Positions 7,352 to 16,624 of a stretch of DNA of 64,000 nt are shown in pieces. The notes under the pieces were generated by a model. It was not told the DNA's origin and made no database searches. It saw only the letters and a list, made by a program, of their open reading frames with translations. Within the stretch, counting starts at the first letter, position 1; the number at the start of each line of letters is the position of its first letter. The position numbers and the translations under genes were made by a program. Source of the DNA: Acidaminococcus hominis (lineage in GTDB: Bacteria > Bacillota > Negativicutes > Acidaminococcales > Acidaminococcaceae); contig NZ_OLMM01000002.1 in NCBI RefSeq assembly GCF_900291475.1, forward strand, positions 57,182 to 121,181, given 5' to 3'.

Positions 7352-8010
7352 TATTTCTTCGCCTCTTTCTTTTTCTTGGGTGCCGGATCGGTCAGCCCCG
7401 GAATGGCGCCCCCGGCCACTTCCCAAAAGTACAGGCTGGCTACGGAGCCGTAGGGGGACAAACGCCTTTGAATCCGGGCAAACTGCTTCTTATCGATGCG
7501 GCGGTGGCGGTAGACCATGCGCAGCCCCCGCTGGATGCCCAGGTCGTCAAAGCTCAGCACATTGGGCCGCAGCAGGGTAAAAAGCAGCAGCATTTCCGCG
7601 GTCCACCGGCCAATACCCTTCAGGGAGCTAAGCCGTGCAATGACTTCTTCGTCGGGAAGCTCCGTCAAGGCTTCCAGGTCAAATTCTCCGCTGAGCACCT
7701 TTTGAGTAAATTCCAAAATGTAGGTGGCTTTCCGGGAGGAGACCCCCTGGGCCTGGAGGTTCTCCTGCCCCAGGGCCGCCACGTTTTCCGGGGTGACAGT
7801 ACCAGCGGCTGCCGAGAGCCGGCCCCAAATGGCAGCCTGGGCCTTGCCGGAAATCTGCTGCCCCACAATGTGATGGACCACAGCGCTGTACAAGCCGGGC
7901 ATCACTTCCCATTCCAAATGGCCCAGCTGGTCGATGACCGCCCCCAGTTTCTTGTCCTTGCTTTTCAGATAGCTGATTTCTTTTTCGCCGTAAGGATATA
8001 ACATGGCCAT
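7351..8010 (-). CDS. AlkA-type DNA-3-methyladenine glycosylase
   Basis: A 219-residue HhH-GPD glycosylase. The helix-hairpin-helix is LKGIGRWTAEM at about 130-140, and the catalytic aspartate is in SFDDLGIQ (Asp155/Asp156). It excises alkylated purines such as 3-methyladenine. It is shorter than E. coli AlkA and lacks the N-terminal alpha/beta domain, as in many Firmicute versions. The lysine-rich C terminus (PKKKKEAKK) may add DNA affinity. It is coupled to ogt by overlapping stop and start codons, forming a two-gene alkylation-repair operon. Confidence 0.88.
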   Translation of the reverse strand: MAMLYPYGEKEISYLKSKDKKLGAVIDQLGHLEWEVMPGLYSAVVHHIVGQQISGKAQAAIWGRLSAAAGTVTPENVAALGQENLQAQGVSSRKATYILEFTQKVLSGEFDLEALTELPDEEVIARLSSLKGIGRWTAEMLLLFTLLRPNVLSFDDLGIQRGLRMVYRHRRIDKKQFARIQRRLSPYGSVASLYFWEVAGGAIPGLTDPAPKKKKEAKK

Positions 8011-8033
8011 CCCTCCCGTTTCTCTATGCTTTT

Positions 8034-8042
8034 ATTCTAGCA
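8034..8042 (-). promoter_or_regulatory. Extended -10 promoter of the glycosylase-ogt operon
   Basis: TGCTAGAAT on the minus strand about 25 bases before the glycosylase ATG. No clear -35. Confidence 0.45.
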
Positions 8043-8095
8043 TAAAGCCCTGAAAAACATAGCTTGGAATCAGGGAAAAATAAGAGGAAATTGCC

Positions 8096-8142
8096 AAAAA
8101 ATATCCCCACTGCCAGGCCGAAGCCTTACAATGGGGATATTG
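8096..8142 (-). terminator. Terminator of the aminopeptidase gene
   Basis: On the minus strand an AATATCCCCA arm pairs with TGGGGATATT and is followed by TTTTT. Confidence 0.8.
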
Positions 8143-8233
8143 TCATTTTTCCCAGTGTTCAGGTGGGTATTCTTTTGCACAGTTGGTAAAAATTTACCCA
8201 GCTGCTATGGAGTCCCTCTCCGCTTTGCCGTTC

Positions 8234-9514
8234 TCAGCCGTTATAGAAAGCGGTAAGCAATGCGTTGATGGCATCCTGGTCATCAGCGCCCATGGTTTCT
8301 CTGGCAGAATGCATAGCCAACAGAGCCACGCCGATATCCATGGTGCGGATGGGGGTCAGGGCAGAGGCCATGGAGCCCAAGGTGGAGCCGCCCTTCACAT
8401 CACTGCGGTTCACAAACAGCTGGCAGGGAATGTGGTTGGCTTCGCACAGGCCCTTTACAATAGCAACAGCTTCAGCGTCACCGGCGTAGGACTGGGAGCA
8501 GGCTTGTTTCAGTACCAGACCGCCGTTCAGCACAGGTTTGTTAGTGATGTCGCATTTGTCCACATGGTTGGGATGCAGGGCATGGGCCACGTCCACGGAC
8601 AGCATAAAGCCGGAAGCCAGGTCCTCGAACAGGTCTTCCTCATTAAAGCCCAAAGCCTTGTACACCCGGCGCAGCAGGTGGTCCAGTACCAGGGAATCGG
8701 CACCCTGTTTGGTCTTGGAACCAACTTCTTCGTTGTCAAACAGGGCAGCCACCCGGATGCCGCTGCCTTCGTTGTTGATGATGCCGGTCAGGCAGGCGAA
8801 GCAGGAGGTCAGGTTGTCCAGGCGGGCGGAAGAGATGAACTCGTCCTTCAAGCCGAAGGTGCAGCCTTGTTCAAAGGGATAGGTGGACAGTTCGAAGCTC
8901 AGAATGTCTTCGGCTTTGCAGCCCAGTTCCCCGGCCAGGAAGTTCACGAAGAAATGGGGATCCTTTTCGTCCTGACCCAGCATGGTAGCCAGGGGCAGCA
9001 CGTCCTTTTGCTTATTCCATTTGTAGCCGTCGTTGACTTCCCGGTTCATATGGATGGCCAGGTTGGCCATGGTGAGCAGCGGCCGTTTGAAGTCCACCAG
9101 GTGTACCTTGGGAGCAAAGGGTTTGTCCGTACGGGTCACAATCTTGCCGGCCAAGCCCAGAGGACGATCCAGCCAGGTGCTGACAATCATGCCGCCGTAG
9201 CCTTCTACGTTCAGGGTCCCGTAGCCGTTGGTGTTGATTTCCGCAGCCGGTTTCAGCCGGAAGCAGGGGAAGTCCGTATGGGCAGCCGCCATCTTCAGGC
9301 CCCGTTCCCCGGCTTTGCCGGTACGAAAGGCAATGAGGGCGGAATCAAAAATCTTTACGTAATACTTGCCGTCATCGGCCAGTTTCCAGTCTTCAGTCAG
9401 GGACAGGCCTTCAAAGCCGTTGTCCTGCAGCAGCTTTTCGCTGGTTTGTACCGTATGATAAGGGGACGTGCTGGTTTGGATGAAGTCAAGCAGAGCTTTT
9501 GTACTTTGTTTCAT
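8234..9514 (-). CDS. M18-family aminopeptidase
   Basis: A 426-residue dinuclear zinc aminopeptidase of the M18 (aspartyl aminopeptidase) family. Visible family elements are SPYHTV near residue 17, AAHTDFPCFRLKP with metal ligand His79, FDNEEVGS in the middle, and the C-terminal DIGVALLAMHSARE with a metal-ligand histidine. It removes N-terminal residues, often acidic ones, from peptides in the cytoplasm as a large oligomer. It is a single-gene transcript with its own promoter (9542-9569) and terminator (8096-8142). The divergent neighbour is an amino-acid permease, so both could serve amino-acid supply. Confidence 0.92.
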   Translation of the reverse strand: MKQSTKALLDFIQTSTSPYHTVQTSEKLLQDNGFEGLSLTEDWKLADDGKYYVKIFDSALIAFRTGKAGERGLKMAAAHTDFPCFRLKPAAEINTNGYGTLNVEGYGGMIVSTWLDRPLGLAGKIVTRTDKPFAPKVHLVDFKRPLLTMANLAIHMNREVNDGYKWNKQKDVLPLATMLGQDEKDPHFFVNFLAGELGCKAEDILSFELSTYPFEQGCTFGLKDEFISSARLDNLTSCFACLTGIINNEGSGIRVAALFDNEEVGSKTKQGADSLVLDHLLRRVYKALGFNEEDLFEDLASGFMLSVDVAHALHPNHVDKCDITNKPVLNGGLVLKQACSQSYAGDAEAVAIVKGLCEANHIPCQLFVNRSDVKGGSTLGSMASALTPIRTMDIGVALLAMHSARETMGADDQDAINALLTAFYNG

Positions 9515-9541
9515 GGGAATTCCTCCTTGAATTGGCTCGAA

Positions 9542-9569
9542 ATAATAACTATTCCGAAATGTTGTACAA
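9542..9569 (-). promoter_or_regulatory. Promoter of the aminopeptidase gene
   Basis: TTGTAC (9564-9569), 16 bases, TATTAT (9542-9547) on the minus strand. Confidence 0.55.
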
Positions 9570-9675
9570 ACTGAACAAATATATTATAAAATAGTTCGGC
9601 AAAGTATTCAAGAAGATTGAAAAATATGATAAGATATTATCAACCGTATTATATTTTACAAAGGAGGCAATTCAA

Positions 9676-11130
9676 TTGGACAACAAAAATGAATCCAGCA
9701 ACACATCGAACAAGTACCTATCTTGGAAATCCCTAGCGCTGATGACCTTCACAGCCGTATGAGGCTTCGGCAACGTGGTGAACGGCTACGCAAACCAGGG
9801 CTTAAAGGCTGTGGTATCGTGGATCCTGATGTTCACCCTGTACTTTGTTCCCTACGCTTTGATGGTAGGCGAAATGGGGTCTACCTTCAAGGAAAGCAAA
9901 GGCGGCGTTTCTTCCTGGATCCGTTCCACCACCACGACCAAGCTGGCCTACTTCGCAGGCTGGACCTACTGGATCGTACACATGCCTTATCTGGCACAGA
10001 AACCTCAGAACATCATCATCGCCTGCGGCTGGGCAACCTTAGGCAACGGCACGCTCACCAAAATGATTGCGCCCCTGCCTCTGCAGCTGACCGCTCTTGT
10101 TATTTTCTTCTTCTTCCTGTGGTATGCATCTCGGGGCATTGGAGCCTTAAAGCGCATCGGCGCTTTGGCCGGTTCCTCCATGTTCGTCATGTCCCTGCTG
10201 TATATCGTCCTTGCCCTGGCCGCACCGCATCTGACCACCGCCAAGACCTTTACCTACAGCCTGGATTGGAATACCCTGATGCCCACCTTCGACTTTGACT
10301 ACATGACCACCCTGGCCATTCTGGTCTTTGCCGTAGGCGGCTGCGAAAAGTTGTCTCCTTATGTAAACAACCTGGAAAAACCTTCTTCTGAATTCCCCAA
10401 GGCCATGATTTTCATGGCTGCCATGGTAGCTATCACTGCACTCCTGGGAACCTTTGCCATGGGCCTGATGTTCGACCCCAACAACATTCCCAAGGACCTG
10501 ATGATGAACGGTGCTTACTACAGCTTCCTGAAGCTGGGTGAATACTATGGTGTGGGCAGAACCTTCCTGGTTATCTATGCTATCTGCAACGTGCTGGGCC
10601 AGTCCGCCACCCTGGCCATCTCCATCGATGCGCCCATCAAGATTCTGCTGGGCGACGTAGATCCGCAGTTCGTTCCCAAATCTTTCACCAAAATCAATGC
10701 CAACGGCGTGCCTGTAACCGGCTACAAACTGACTGCCGTACTGGTCAGCATTCTGCTGATTGTTCCGGCTCTGGGCATCGGCGATATGACCACCCTGTAC
10801 AACTGGCTGATCCGTCTGAACGCTGTGTGCATGCCCCTGCGGTATCTGTGGGTATTTGTTGCCTACATCATGCTGAAGAAACACTCCGACAAATTTGCCG
10901 CTACCTACCAATTTGTAAAGAGCAAAGGCGTAGGTATGGTATTCGGCGGCTGGTGCTTCTTCTTCACCGCTTACGCCTGCATCATGGGGATGTTCCCCCG
11001 CGGCGTCCAAAGCGGTACCAGCGGCTGGTACTTCCAGTTTGCCATGAACATCATCACCCCTGTGGTGCTGCTGGGCATCGGCCTGATTTTGCCTGAACTG
11101 GCTAAAAAAGAACGGGAACAGGGCAAATAA
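9676..11130 (+). pseudogene. APC-family amino-acid permease interrupted by an in-frame TGA
   Basis: The intact reading frame starts at a TTG at 9676 with AAGGAGG nine bases upstream and gives 484 codons with about 12 membrane helices. The family is the APC superfamily (glutamate/GABA antiporter or YjeM-like group). Codon 29 is TGA (9760-9762), where the first-helix motif would read TAVWGFGNVVNG; the codon almost certainly should be TGG for tryptophan. All other codons are open to the TAA at 11130. Translation from a GTG at 9775 would give 451 residues without the first half of helix 1, which carries the unwound substrate-binding loop in this fold. This may be a nonsense mutation, strain-specific decay or sequencing error. 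TGA is a normal stop in neighbouring genes. Confidence 0.85.
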
Positions 11131-11154
11131 GCCTTCCCATGAGTTCTCGTTCCT

Positions 11155-11203
11155 AAAAAAATACCGTCCATTGCGCGTCCAATCGCAGTGGGCGGTATTT
11201 TTT
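11155..11203. terminator. Terminator after the permease
   Basis: ATACCGTCCA pairs with TGGGCGGTAT, flanked by A- and T-runs, so it can act on both strands. Confidence 0.85.
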
Positions 11204-11287
11204 ATGGCTTTCCAACCAACGGGCCGGGCCTGGGCCAGAAGAGTAAGGCAGTTCAGCCAACTGGCGGCAAGTATGTGAGAAGAAACG

Positions 11288-11322
11288 ACTCCCCCAGCCC
11301 GTCAGGACTGAGGGAGTTTTTT
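11288..11322. terminator. Terminator between the permease and the ABC operon
   Basis: ACTCCCCCAG pairs with CTGAGGGAGT, followed on plus by TTTTTT. On minus it lies directly after the ABC stop codon but has a poorer T-run. Confidence 0.7.
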
Positions 11323-11331
11323 CGCAAAGCG

Positions 11332-12978
11332 TCAATTCAAATGGATTTTCCGTTTGTCGTTCATAACGGCAGACAGCCGGTGGGAAATGGACAGAACGGT
11401 TCTGCCTTCAGCGGCAGCTTCCAGGGCTTCCAGGATATTCTGCTCGGTTTCGCTGTCCAAGTTGGCGGTGATTTCGTCCAGCAGCAAGAGCCTGGGAGAC
11501 GTAACCACAGCCCGGGCAATGGACAGCAGCTGGAGCTGACCTCGGGAGAAAAGACCGCTGGACATAGGTGTATCCAGCTGCTCCGGCAGGGCCCGAACCA
11601 CCGCTTCCAGCCGGGAAAGGCGCAGGGCAGCCCAGATTTCCTCATCTGTAATGGCTGGGTCAAACAGGGCAATCTGGTCTCTCAGGTTTCCCTGTATAGC
11701 CTGGAAATCCTGCTCCACACAGCCGTACACTCGGCGTTTGGCCGCATCCGGAATAGCCTGGGGATTTTCCCCAAAAAGCCGGATGGCGCCGCCCTGGGGT
11801 TGGTACAGACCCAGCAGCAGCTTAAAAATGGTGCTTTTCCCGGCGCCGCTGCGGCCCAGGATGAATACGTGTTCCCCAGGAGCAATGGTAAAGGACAGCT
11901 GTTTTAAAATGGGCAAACTGGGGTCGTAGCCAAAGGTCACCTGGTCAAACACCACGGCAGGGGCGTTCTCCTCTGGTTTTTCCGCCTCCGGCACCACCCG
12001 GTCGGGCACGTTTAAAAAGTCGCTGATATGCCGTATACCTGCAATGGCGGTCTGGATATTCTGGAGCTCCATGCCGATGTTCTCAATCGGCGCAAAGAGC
12101 TTGCCCACGTAGGAAATCACGGCTACCGCAGACCCTACGCTGAGGCCAAACAGTCCCTGCAGCTCCAGCCCGGACACGGCGGCAACCATCATGACTGCCA
12201 CCACGGCAGCCTGGACGATTTGGATAATGGGAGAATAAATTCCATCGTAGAAATTGGAACGGTTTACGGCGTTATAGCTGTCGCTGATGTAAGCGTCGTA
12301 GCGGGATTCCATGTACTTTTCCTTCCCCAGCACGTGGATCATGCGGATGTTCCGGATGGTTTCCGGTACGTGGTTGCTGACCCGGCCGATGGCCTGCCGG
12401 TTGTCCCGCTGGGCCACCAGGGTTGCCCGCTGAAAATGCCTGGTCAGAAGGAACAGGAAGGGCGTAAGAATCACCAGCAGGATTGCCAGGCCCGGACATT
12501 CGGTAAAGATGATGCCCAGGATGCCGATGAGCTTAAAGCTGTCGGCCAGCATCCCCACAATGCCATCGGAATACAGGGTATCAATGGTGTCGGCATCGTT
12601 GACGAAAACACTGGTAATCTGACCGGCAGGGTGTTTGGTAAAGTAGTCGGCGGGCAGCCGGTCCAGCTTGGCGCACAGCACGGAACGGATGCCGTGGGTA
12701 ATTTTCTGGCCGAAGATGGTAATGGCGCTGTTCTGAGCCGTTTCAAACAGGTCGGAAACAATTACCAGCAGCAAATAGCCGGCGGACAGGCGGAAAGAAA
12801 TCCCCTTCCCCGCCGTCAGTTCGTTGATTACCCGTTTCAGCACCAGGGGCGGCAGCAGGCTGGTTACTACGGAAGCCACTATCAGGGCTACCAGCAACAG
12901 TACGGCCCCAGGATGGGTCTTTAAGGAAGTTTTTACGGAAGCAATCACGGGAGCGTAGGTGCTTTGCTTATTTTGCAT
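11332..12978 (-). CDS. ABC exporter half-transporter, second subunit
   Basis: A 548-residue type IV ABC exporter with six membrane helices then an ATPase. Walker A is GRSGAGKST, Walker B LLLLDEITANLD with catalytic Glu, and the H-loop SISHRL. The signature loop reads FSRGQLQLL rather than LSGGQ, so the composite site using this signature may be degenerate. The gene overlaps the previous ABC gene by 11 bases, which indicates a heterodimer. Such pairs usually export drugs, lipids or peptides; no substrate clue is present. Confidence 0.9.
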   Translation of the reverse strand: MQNKQSTYAPVIASVKTSLKTHPGAVLLLVALIVASVVTSLLPPLVLKRVINELTAGKGISFRLSAGYLLLVIVSDLFETAQNSAITIFGQKITHGIRSVLCAKLDRLPADYFTKHPAGQITSVFVNDADTIDTLYSDGIVGMLADSFKLIGILGIIFTECPGLAILLVILTPFLFLLTRHFQRATLVAQRDNRQAIGRVSNHVPETIRNIRMIHVLGKEKYMESRYDAYISDSYNAVNRSNFYDGIYSPIIQIVQAAVVAVMMVAAVSGLELQGLFGLSVGSAVAVISYVGKLFAPIENIGMELQNIQTAIAGIRHISDFLNVPDRVVPEAEKPEENAPAVVFDQVTFGYDPSLPILKQLSFTIAPGEHVFILGRSGAGKSTIFKLLLGLYQPQGGAIRLFGENPQAIPDAAKRRVYGCVEQDFQAIQGNLRDQIALFDPAITDEEIWAALRLSRLEAVVRALPEQLDTPMSSGLFSRGQLQLLSIARAVVTSPRLLLLDEITANLDSETEQNILEALEAAAEGRTVLSISHRLSAVMNDKRKIHLN

Positions 12979-14728
12979 CTAAATCCACCCCCTCTGCCTG
13001 TTTCTGGTACAGCTCCGCATACTCCGGCTGGGAATCCAGCAGCTCCTGATGGGTGCCGAAGGTGCCGGTGCCATCATGAAGAAACAGTACGTGGTCAAAC
13101 TCCGGAAAATGGAGCAGCCGATGGGAAATCAGCAGGATAACTGCCTCCGGGCACAGGGTCCGAAGATTGTTCAAAATGCGGCTTTCCCCCTTGGGGTCCA
13201 CGGCAGAAAAGGGGTCGTCCAGCACCAGCAGGGGCCTGGCATGGGCCAGGGTCCGGGCCAGGGCGATTCTTGCCTGCTGGCCGCCAGAAAGCTGGGTGCC
13301 GCTGCTGCCGGCCAGGGAATTTTCCTTATCCGGCAGGGCGGCCACTTCCTGGTCCAGGCACACGGCCCGCAGATAGGACCAAACGTCGATTGGGTCGCCC
13401 AACGTGATGTTTTCCGCAATGGAAGCGGTCATCAGCTCCGGTTCGTGGCCCATATAGGAAATCAGGGCCTTCCGTTTCTCCGGGGACAGGGCGCGAAAAT
13501 CCGTGCCGTTTAAGGTAATAGTCCCCACCCAGGGCACCTCCCCAATAAAGATTTTCCCCAGCATACTCTTGCCGCAGGCCACCCTGCCGGTAATACCCAC
13601 AATATCCCCGGGCTGGGCAGTAAGACAAATCTGGCGCAGTACGGGAGAAGACTCATCGTACTGGCAGCTGACCTGGTCCAGTACCAGGGTTACCGGCCGG
13701 GCTTTTTCCAGCTTGCTGCTTTCCCGCTCTGTTACCTGAAGCTGGAGCAGCGGCTTTAACCGTACCCAGGAAACCTGGGCTTTCTGCACGGCGTTAAACA
13801 GCTTGGCCGCATGGCTGGTTTTTACCGCCAGTTTAGTAAAGCAGGCCACATAGGTGGTAAAGCCGGCAATGTCCCACTGGACCCAGCCCGTTCCCAACAC
13901 GTTTCGGGAACCGAAATAGAAGATGATCAGCATCCCGCACATGGCAATGGCATCGTAGATGGGCATCATACTGCCTTCAAAAATATTGGCCCGGGCGCTG
14001 GCCCGTTCATAGGCCGCCAACTGGGCCTCGTAACCCGTATCCCGATTCTTTTCCCGGCCAGTAATCCGGTAGGTCAGGGCATGGCTCACCCGGTCCATGG
14101 TCAGTTGGTTCAGCTGGGCTTCGCAGGCCTTGTAGGCACTGTTGGTTTCGCTGACAATTTTCTTCAGCCAATTGGCCATGGCGTAAGCAACGGGAATCAC
14201 CAGGCAGGCCAGAAGCGTCAGCCGCCAGTCGTAACCCAGCAGCAGGGCCAGATACACCACCATCACCACTCCGGTATCAAAAACTTCAGTGGTAAATTTC
14301 CGCATGCCCTCGGAACAGGCGTCCACATCGGACACGGCCTTGGTCATCAGATTCCCCAAATTCTCCCGGCGCAGCTCCTTGCTGTCCATATGCACCAGGC
14401 TGTGGTACAGGGTGTGGCGCATGAGCCAACCAATCTGGGCGGAAAAAATCCGGACGCTGTAGCGCTTCCCTGCCCGCATGACCTGGACCAGCGCCAGCAC
14501 TGCCACATAGCTGAGTGCCAGTTTCACCATGTCCAGGGGGACAGCCCGGTGCTGGAGAATGTCGTACAGGCACTGGGCCATTTGACCTTCAAAATAGGGT
14601 CCCGCCCCCATACCCACGTTATAAAGAATCCCGGTAATGGTCACAATGACCAAAATGGGTGCCTCTGCCTTAAAATAGGAGAGGATTTTGGCCGGCTCTT
14701 CCACCCGGCGTTCCTTATGGTTTTTCAC
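12968..14728 (-). CDS. ABC exporter half-transporter, first subunit
   Basis: A 586-residue type IV ABC exporter. The ATPase has Walker A GRVACGKSM (about residue 380), signature LSGGQQARIAL, Walker B LLVLDDPFSAVD and H-loop ISHRL. The Walker B ends in Asp rather than the catalytic Glu, typical of the degenerate-site subunit of heterodimeric exporters. The GTG at 14728 was chosen because AGGGGAG lies nine bases upstream; the TTG at 14749 has no ribosome site. The partner gene overlaps by 11 bases. Confidence 0.9.
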   Translation of the reverse strand: MKNHKERRVEEPAKILSYFKAEAPILVIVTITGILYNVGMGAGPYFEGQMAQCLYDILQHRAVPLDMVKLALSYVAVLALVQVMRAGKRYSVRIFSAQIGWLMRHTLYHSLVHMDSKELRRENLGNLMTKAVSDVDACSEGMRKFTTEVFDTGVVMVVYLALLLGYDWRLTLLACLVIPVAYAMANWLKKIVSETNSAYKACEAQLNQLTMDRVSHALTYRITGREKNRDTGYEAQLAAYERASARANIFEGSMMPIYDAIAMCGMLIIFYFGSRNVLGTGWVQWDIAGFTTYVACFTKLAVKTSHAAKLFNAVQKAQVSWVRLKPLLQLQVTERESSKLEKARPVTLVLDQVSCQYDESSPVLRQICLTAQPGDIVGITGRVACGKSMLGKIFIGEVPWVGTITLNGTDFRALSPEKRKALISYMGHEPELMTASIAENITLGDPIDVWSYLRAVCLDQEVAALPDKENSLAGSSGTQLSGGQQARIALARTLAHARPLLVLDDPFSAVDPKGESRILNNLRTLCPEAVILLISHRLLHFPEFDHVLFLHDGTGTFGTHQELLDSQPEYAELYQKQAEGVDLDAK

Positions 14729-14882
14729 GCTGCTCAGCTCCCCTGCCAACTGTTTGTTATCGCTCTAATACAGAGTAGTATACTCCTTTCCCTGCCAAAA
14801 GAGGTTCCAGCATTTATAAATTTTTCGTGAAAAAAGCTGTGAAAAGCAAAAGCGCTTCTCACAGCTCCAGACAGTTATTCTC

Positions 14883-16286
14883 TTATTTCACTCCGTATTT
14901 CCGTTTCAGCCTGCTGAAATAGCGGTAAAACATGGGACCGGTGGTGCAAACCGCTACAGTATCCGCAATGGGTTCCGCCAAGAACACCCCTGTAACAGGT
15001 TCTGCCACCAGATGGGGCAGAATGAAAATCAAGGGAATCAGCAGAATGATTTTCCGCCAAATGGTTAGGAAAATGGCAGTAGGGGCCTGGTCCAAGGCCA
15101 CAAAGCTATATTGGCAGGCCACCTGGACCCCATACAGGAACAGCATGGACAGGTAGATACGGATAGCCCCTGAAGAGTACTGGATCAGCTGGGCATTGTC
15201 CGTAAAGATGGCTGCCACCCAGTCCGGCCGCAGCATGCACAGCGCCCAGATGAGGCAGGAGCCGGCAACACAGGATACCAACAGGTCGCGAAAACAGTCC
15301 CGAACCCTGTTAATTTTCTCCGCGCCCAGATTATAACTGAGAATGGGCTGTGCTCCCTGAACCAGTCCGGGCAGCAGCAGCATGACAAACTGCATAATGG
15401 AATTCATGATGCTCATGGAACTGACGGCCATATCCCCACCAAAACGCTGGAGGGAAGTATTAAAGGAAATGGCTACCATATTTTCCGTCAGCTGCATCAG
15501 GGCAGGACTGGTCCCCAGGAGGATGCAGGGCAGCAGCAAATCCCGGCGAAAAACAATATTCTTTAACCGCAGCTTTAGGGTGCTGTGCCGAGACAGAAGA
15601 AAGCCTACCACGCAAAGGGCAGAAACTCCCTGGGACAGTATGGTAGCCAGAGCTGCCCCCTCTACGCCCCAGTGCAGCAAATTAATTATGACATAGTCCA
15701 AAACCACGTTGCAGACGGCTCCCACAGCCACATTCAGCATACTGATTTTTGTAAAGCCTTCTGCGGTGATAAAGGCATTGAGCCCCAGGGTCAGCTGAAT
15801 CAGCACCGTCCCCAGACAGTAAATATTCATATAGTCCAAGGCATAGCCAATGGTACCGGAGCTGGCCCCAAAAAGCAGCAGCACCGGACGGCCGCACAAA
15901 CGCATGAACACCGTGAGCAGCAGGGACAGCACCAAAATCATCCAGGTACAGGTCCCCAGGATTTCCTCTGCAGCCGGGTAATTCTGCCGTCCCATCATAA
16001 TGGAGGCTTTGGGGGCACCGCCCATACTGACCAAGGCTGCCAGGGCGGATATGGCCAGAATCACCGGGGTGGTAATCCCCACCCCAGCCAGGGCCAGCGG
16101 TCCTTCCACGGGGATATGGCCGATAAACATCTTGTCCACCAGATTGTAGAGGATATTGATCATTTGGGCCAAAATAGCGGGTACGGCCAGGGAGAAAAAG
16201 AGACGATGGATGGGTCCGGTGCCTAAAAGGCTTTCCTGTTCTCCCTTCCTGTTTCCCAGGGTAAGCTTCTGCTCCTGCTTTTCCAT
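14883..16286 (-). CDS. MATE-family multidrug efflux protein
   Basis: A 467-residue polytopic protein of the MATE/NorM-DinF fold, with about 12 membrane helices and two homologous halves (LAVPAILAQMINILYNLVDKMFIG near the start, LLPCILLGTSPALMQLTENMV at the start of the second half). These pumps exchange Na+ or H+ for cationic drugs. The start is uncertain: ATGs at 16286, 16292 and 16304 are in frame. The ATG at 16286 has AAGGA ten bases upstream. The 5' region holds a hairpin (16307-16349) that would cover an AGGAG. It is divergent from the MarR/ABC operon. Confidence 0.87.
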   Translation of the reverse strand: MEKQEQKLTLGNRKGEQESLLGTGPIHRLFFSLAVPAILAQMINILYNLVDKMFIGHIPVEGPLALAGVGITTPVILAISALAALVSMGGAPKASIMMGRQNYPAAEEILGTCTWMILVLSLLLTVFMRLCGRPVLLLFGASSGTIGYALDYMNIYCLGTVLIQLTLGLNAFITAEGFTKISMLNVAVGAVCNVVLDYVIINLLHWGVEGAALATILSQGVSALCVVGFLLSRHSTLKLRLKNIVFRRDLLLPCILLGTSPALMQLTENMVAISFNTSLQRFGGDMAVSSMSIMNSIMQFVMLLLPGLVQGAQPILSYNLGAEKINRVRDCFRDLLVSCVAGSCLIWALCMLRPDWVAAIFTDNAQLIQYSSGAIRIYLSMLFLYGVQVACQYSFVALDQAPTAIFLTIWRKIILLIPLIFILPHLVAEPVTGVFLAEPIADTVAVCTTGPMFYRYFSRLKRKYGVK

Positions 16287-16306
16287 AACCATCCCGTCCT
16301 TCATAA

Positions 16307-16349
16307 CTCCTGCCGTTTGCGGTAAAACACCGCAGCGCCTTGGCAGGAG
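16307..16349 (-). promoter_or_regulatory. Leader hairpin before the MATE gene
   Basis: On the minus strand CTCCTGCC (16342-16349) is an exact complement of GGCAGGAG (16307-16314), enclosing a second hairpin GCGGT/ACCGC (16319-16333). The 3' arm contains an AGGAG just before an in-frame ATG at 16304, so the fold could hide a ribosome site. There is no T-run. Confidence 0.45.
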
Positions 16350-16547
16350 CATTAGATTTCTGCGGCCTGCCAGGCTGCCAGCACCCGCAATATTCGTTAT
16401 TTTCATTCAAACAGTTTTGCAGTGCAAAAGTCAATACTCATTCTTTTCAGAGTAAGAAAGACCAAGCTAACGGCAAAAAATACCCTGCAAAAGGCAAAAA
16501 TCACAGCAGCTATTGCCGGCATCCTCCCCAGCAGGTAAAAATGCGGG

Positions 16548-16576
16548 TTGATTATAATCCGATTTCGTACTATAAT
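16548..16576 (+). promoter_or_regulatory. Promoter of the MarR-ABC operon
   Basis: TTGATT (16548-16553), 17 bases, TATAAT (16571-16576). It is overlapped by the left arm of the inverted repeat at 16552-16611. Confidence 0.7.
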
Positions 16577-16611
16577 CTAATACAGGTTTAAAATACGATT
16601 TCGGATTATAA
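16552..16611. promoter_or_regulatory. Probable MarR operator (11-bp inverted repeat)
   Basis: TTATAATCCGA (16552-16562) recurs inverted as TCGGATTATAA (16601-16611). CGATTTCG is also present in each arm. The left arm lies between -35 and -10 and the right arm touches the ribosome site, a layout that suits autorepression by the MarR protein. Confidence 0.6.
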
Positions 16612-16624
16612 GGAGGCTTCCAAA

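Noticed and set aside
9760..9762. TGA recoded as tryptophan or selenocysteine
   Set aside because: TGA ends other genes nearby (for example the CMD gene at 4939), the position is a tryptophan rather than a cysteine or selenocysteine site, and no SECIS-like element was noticed.
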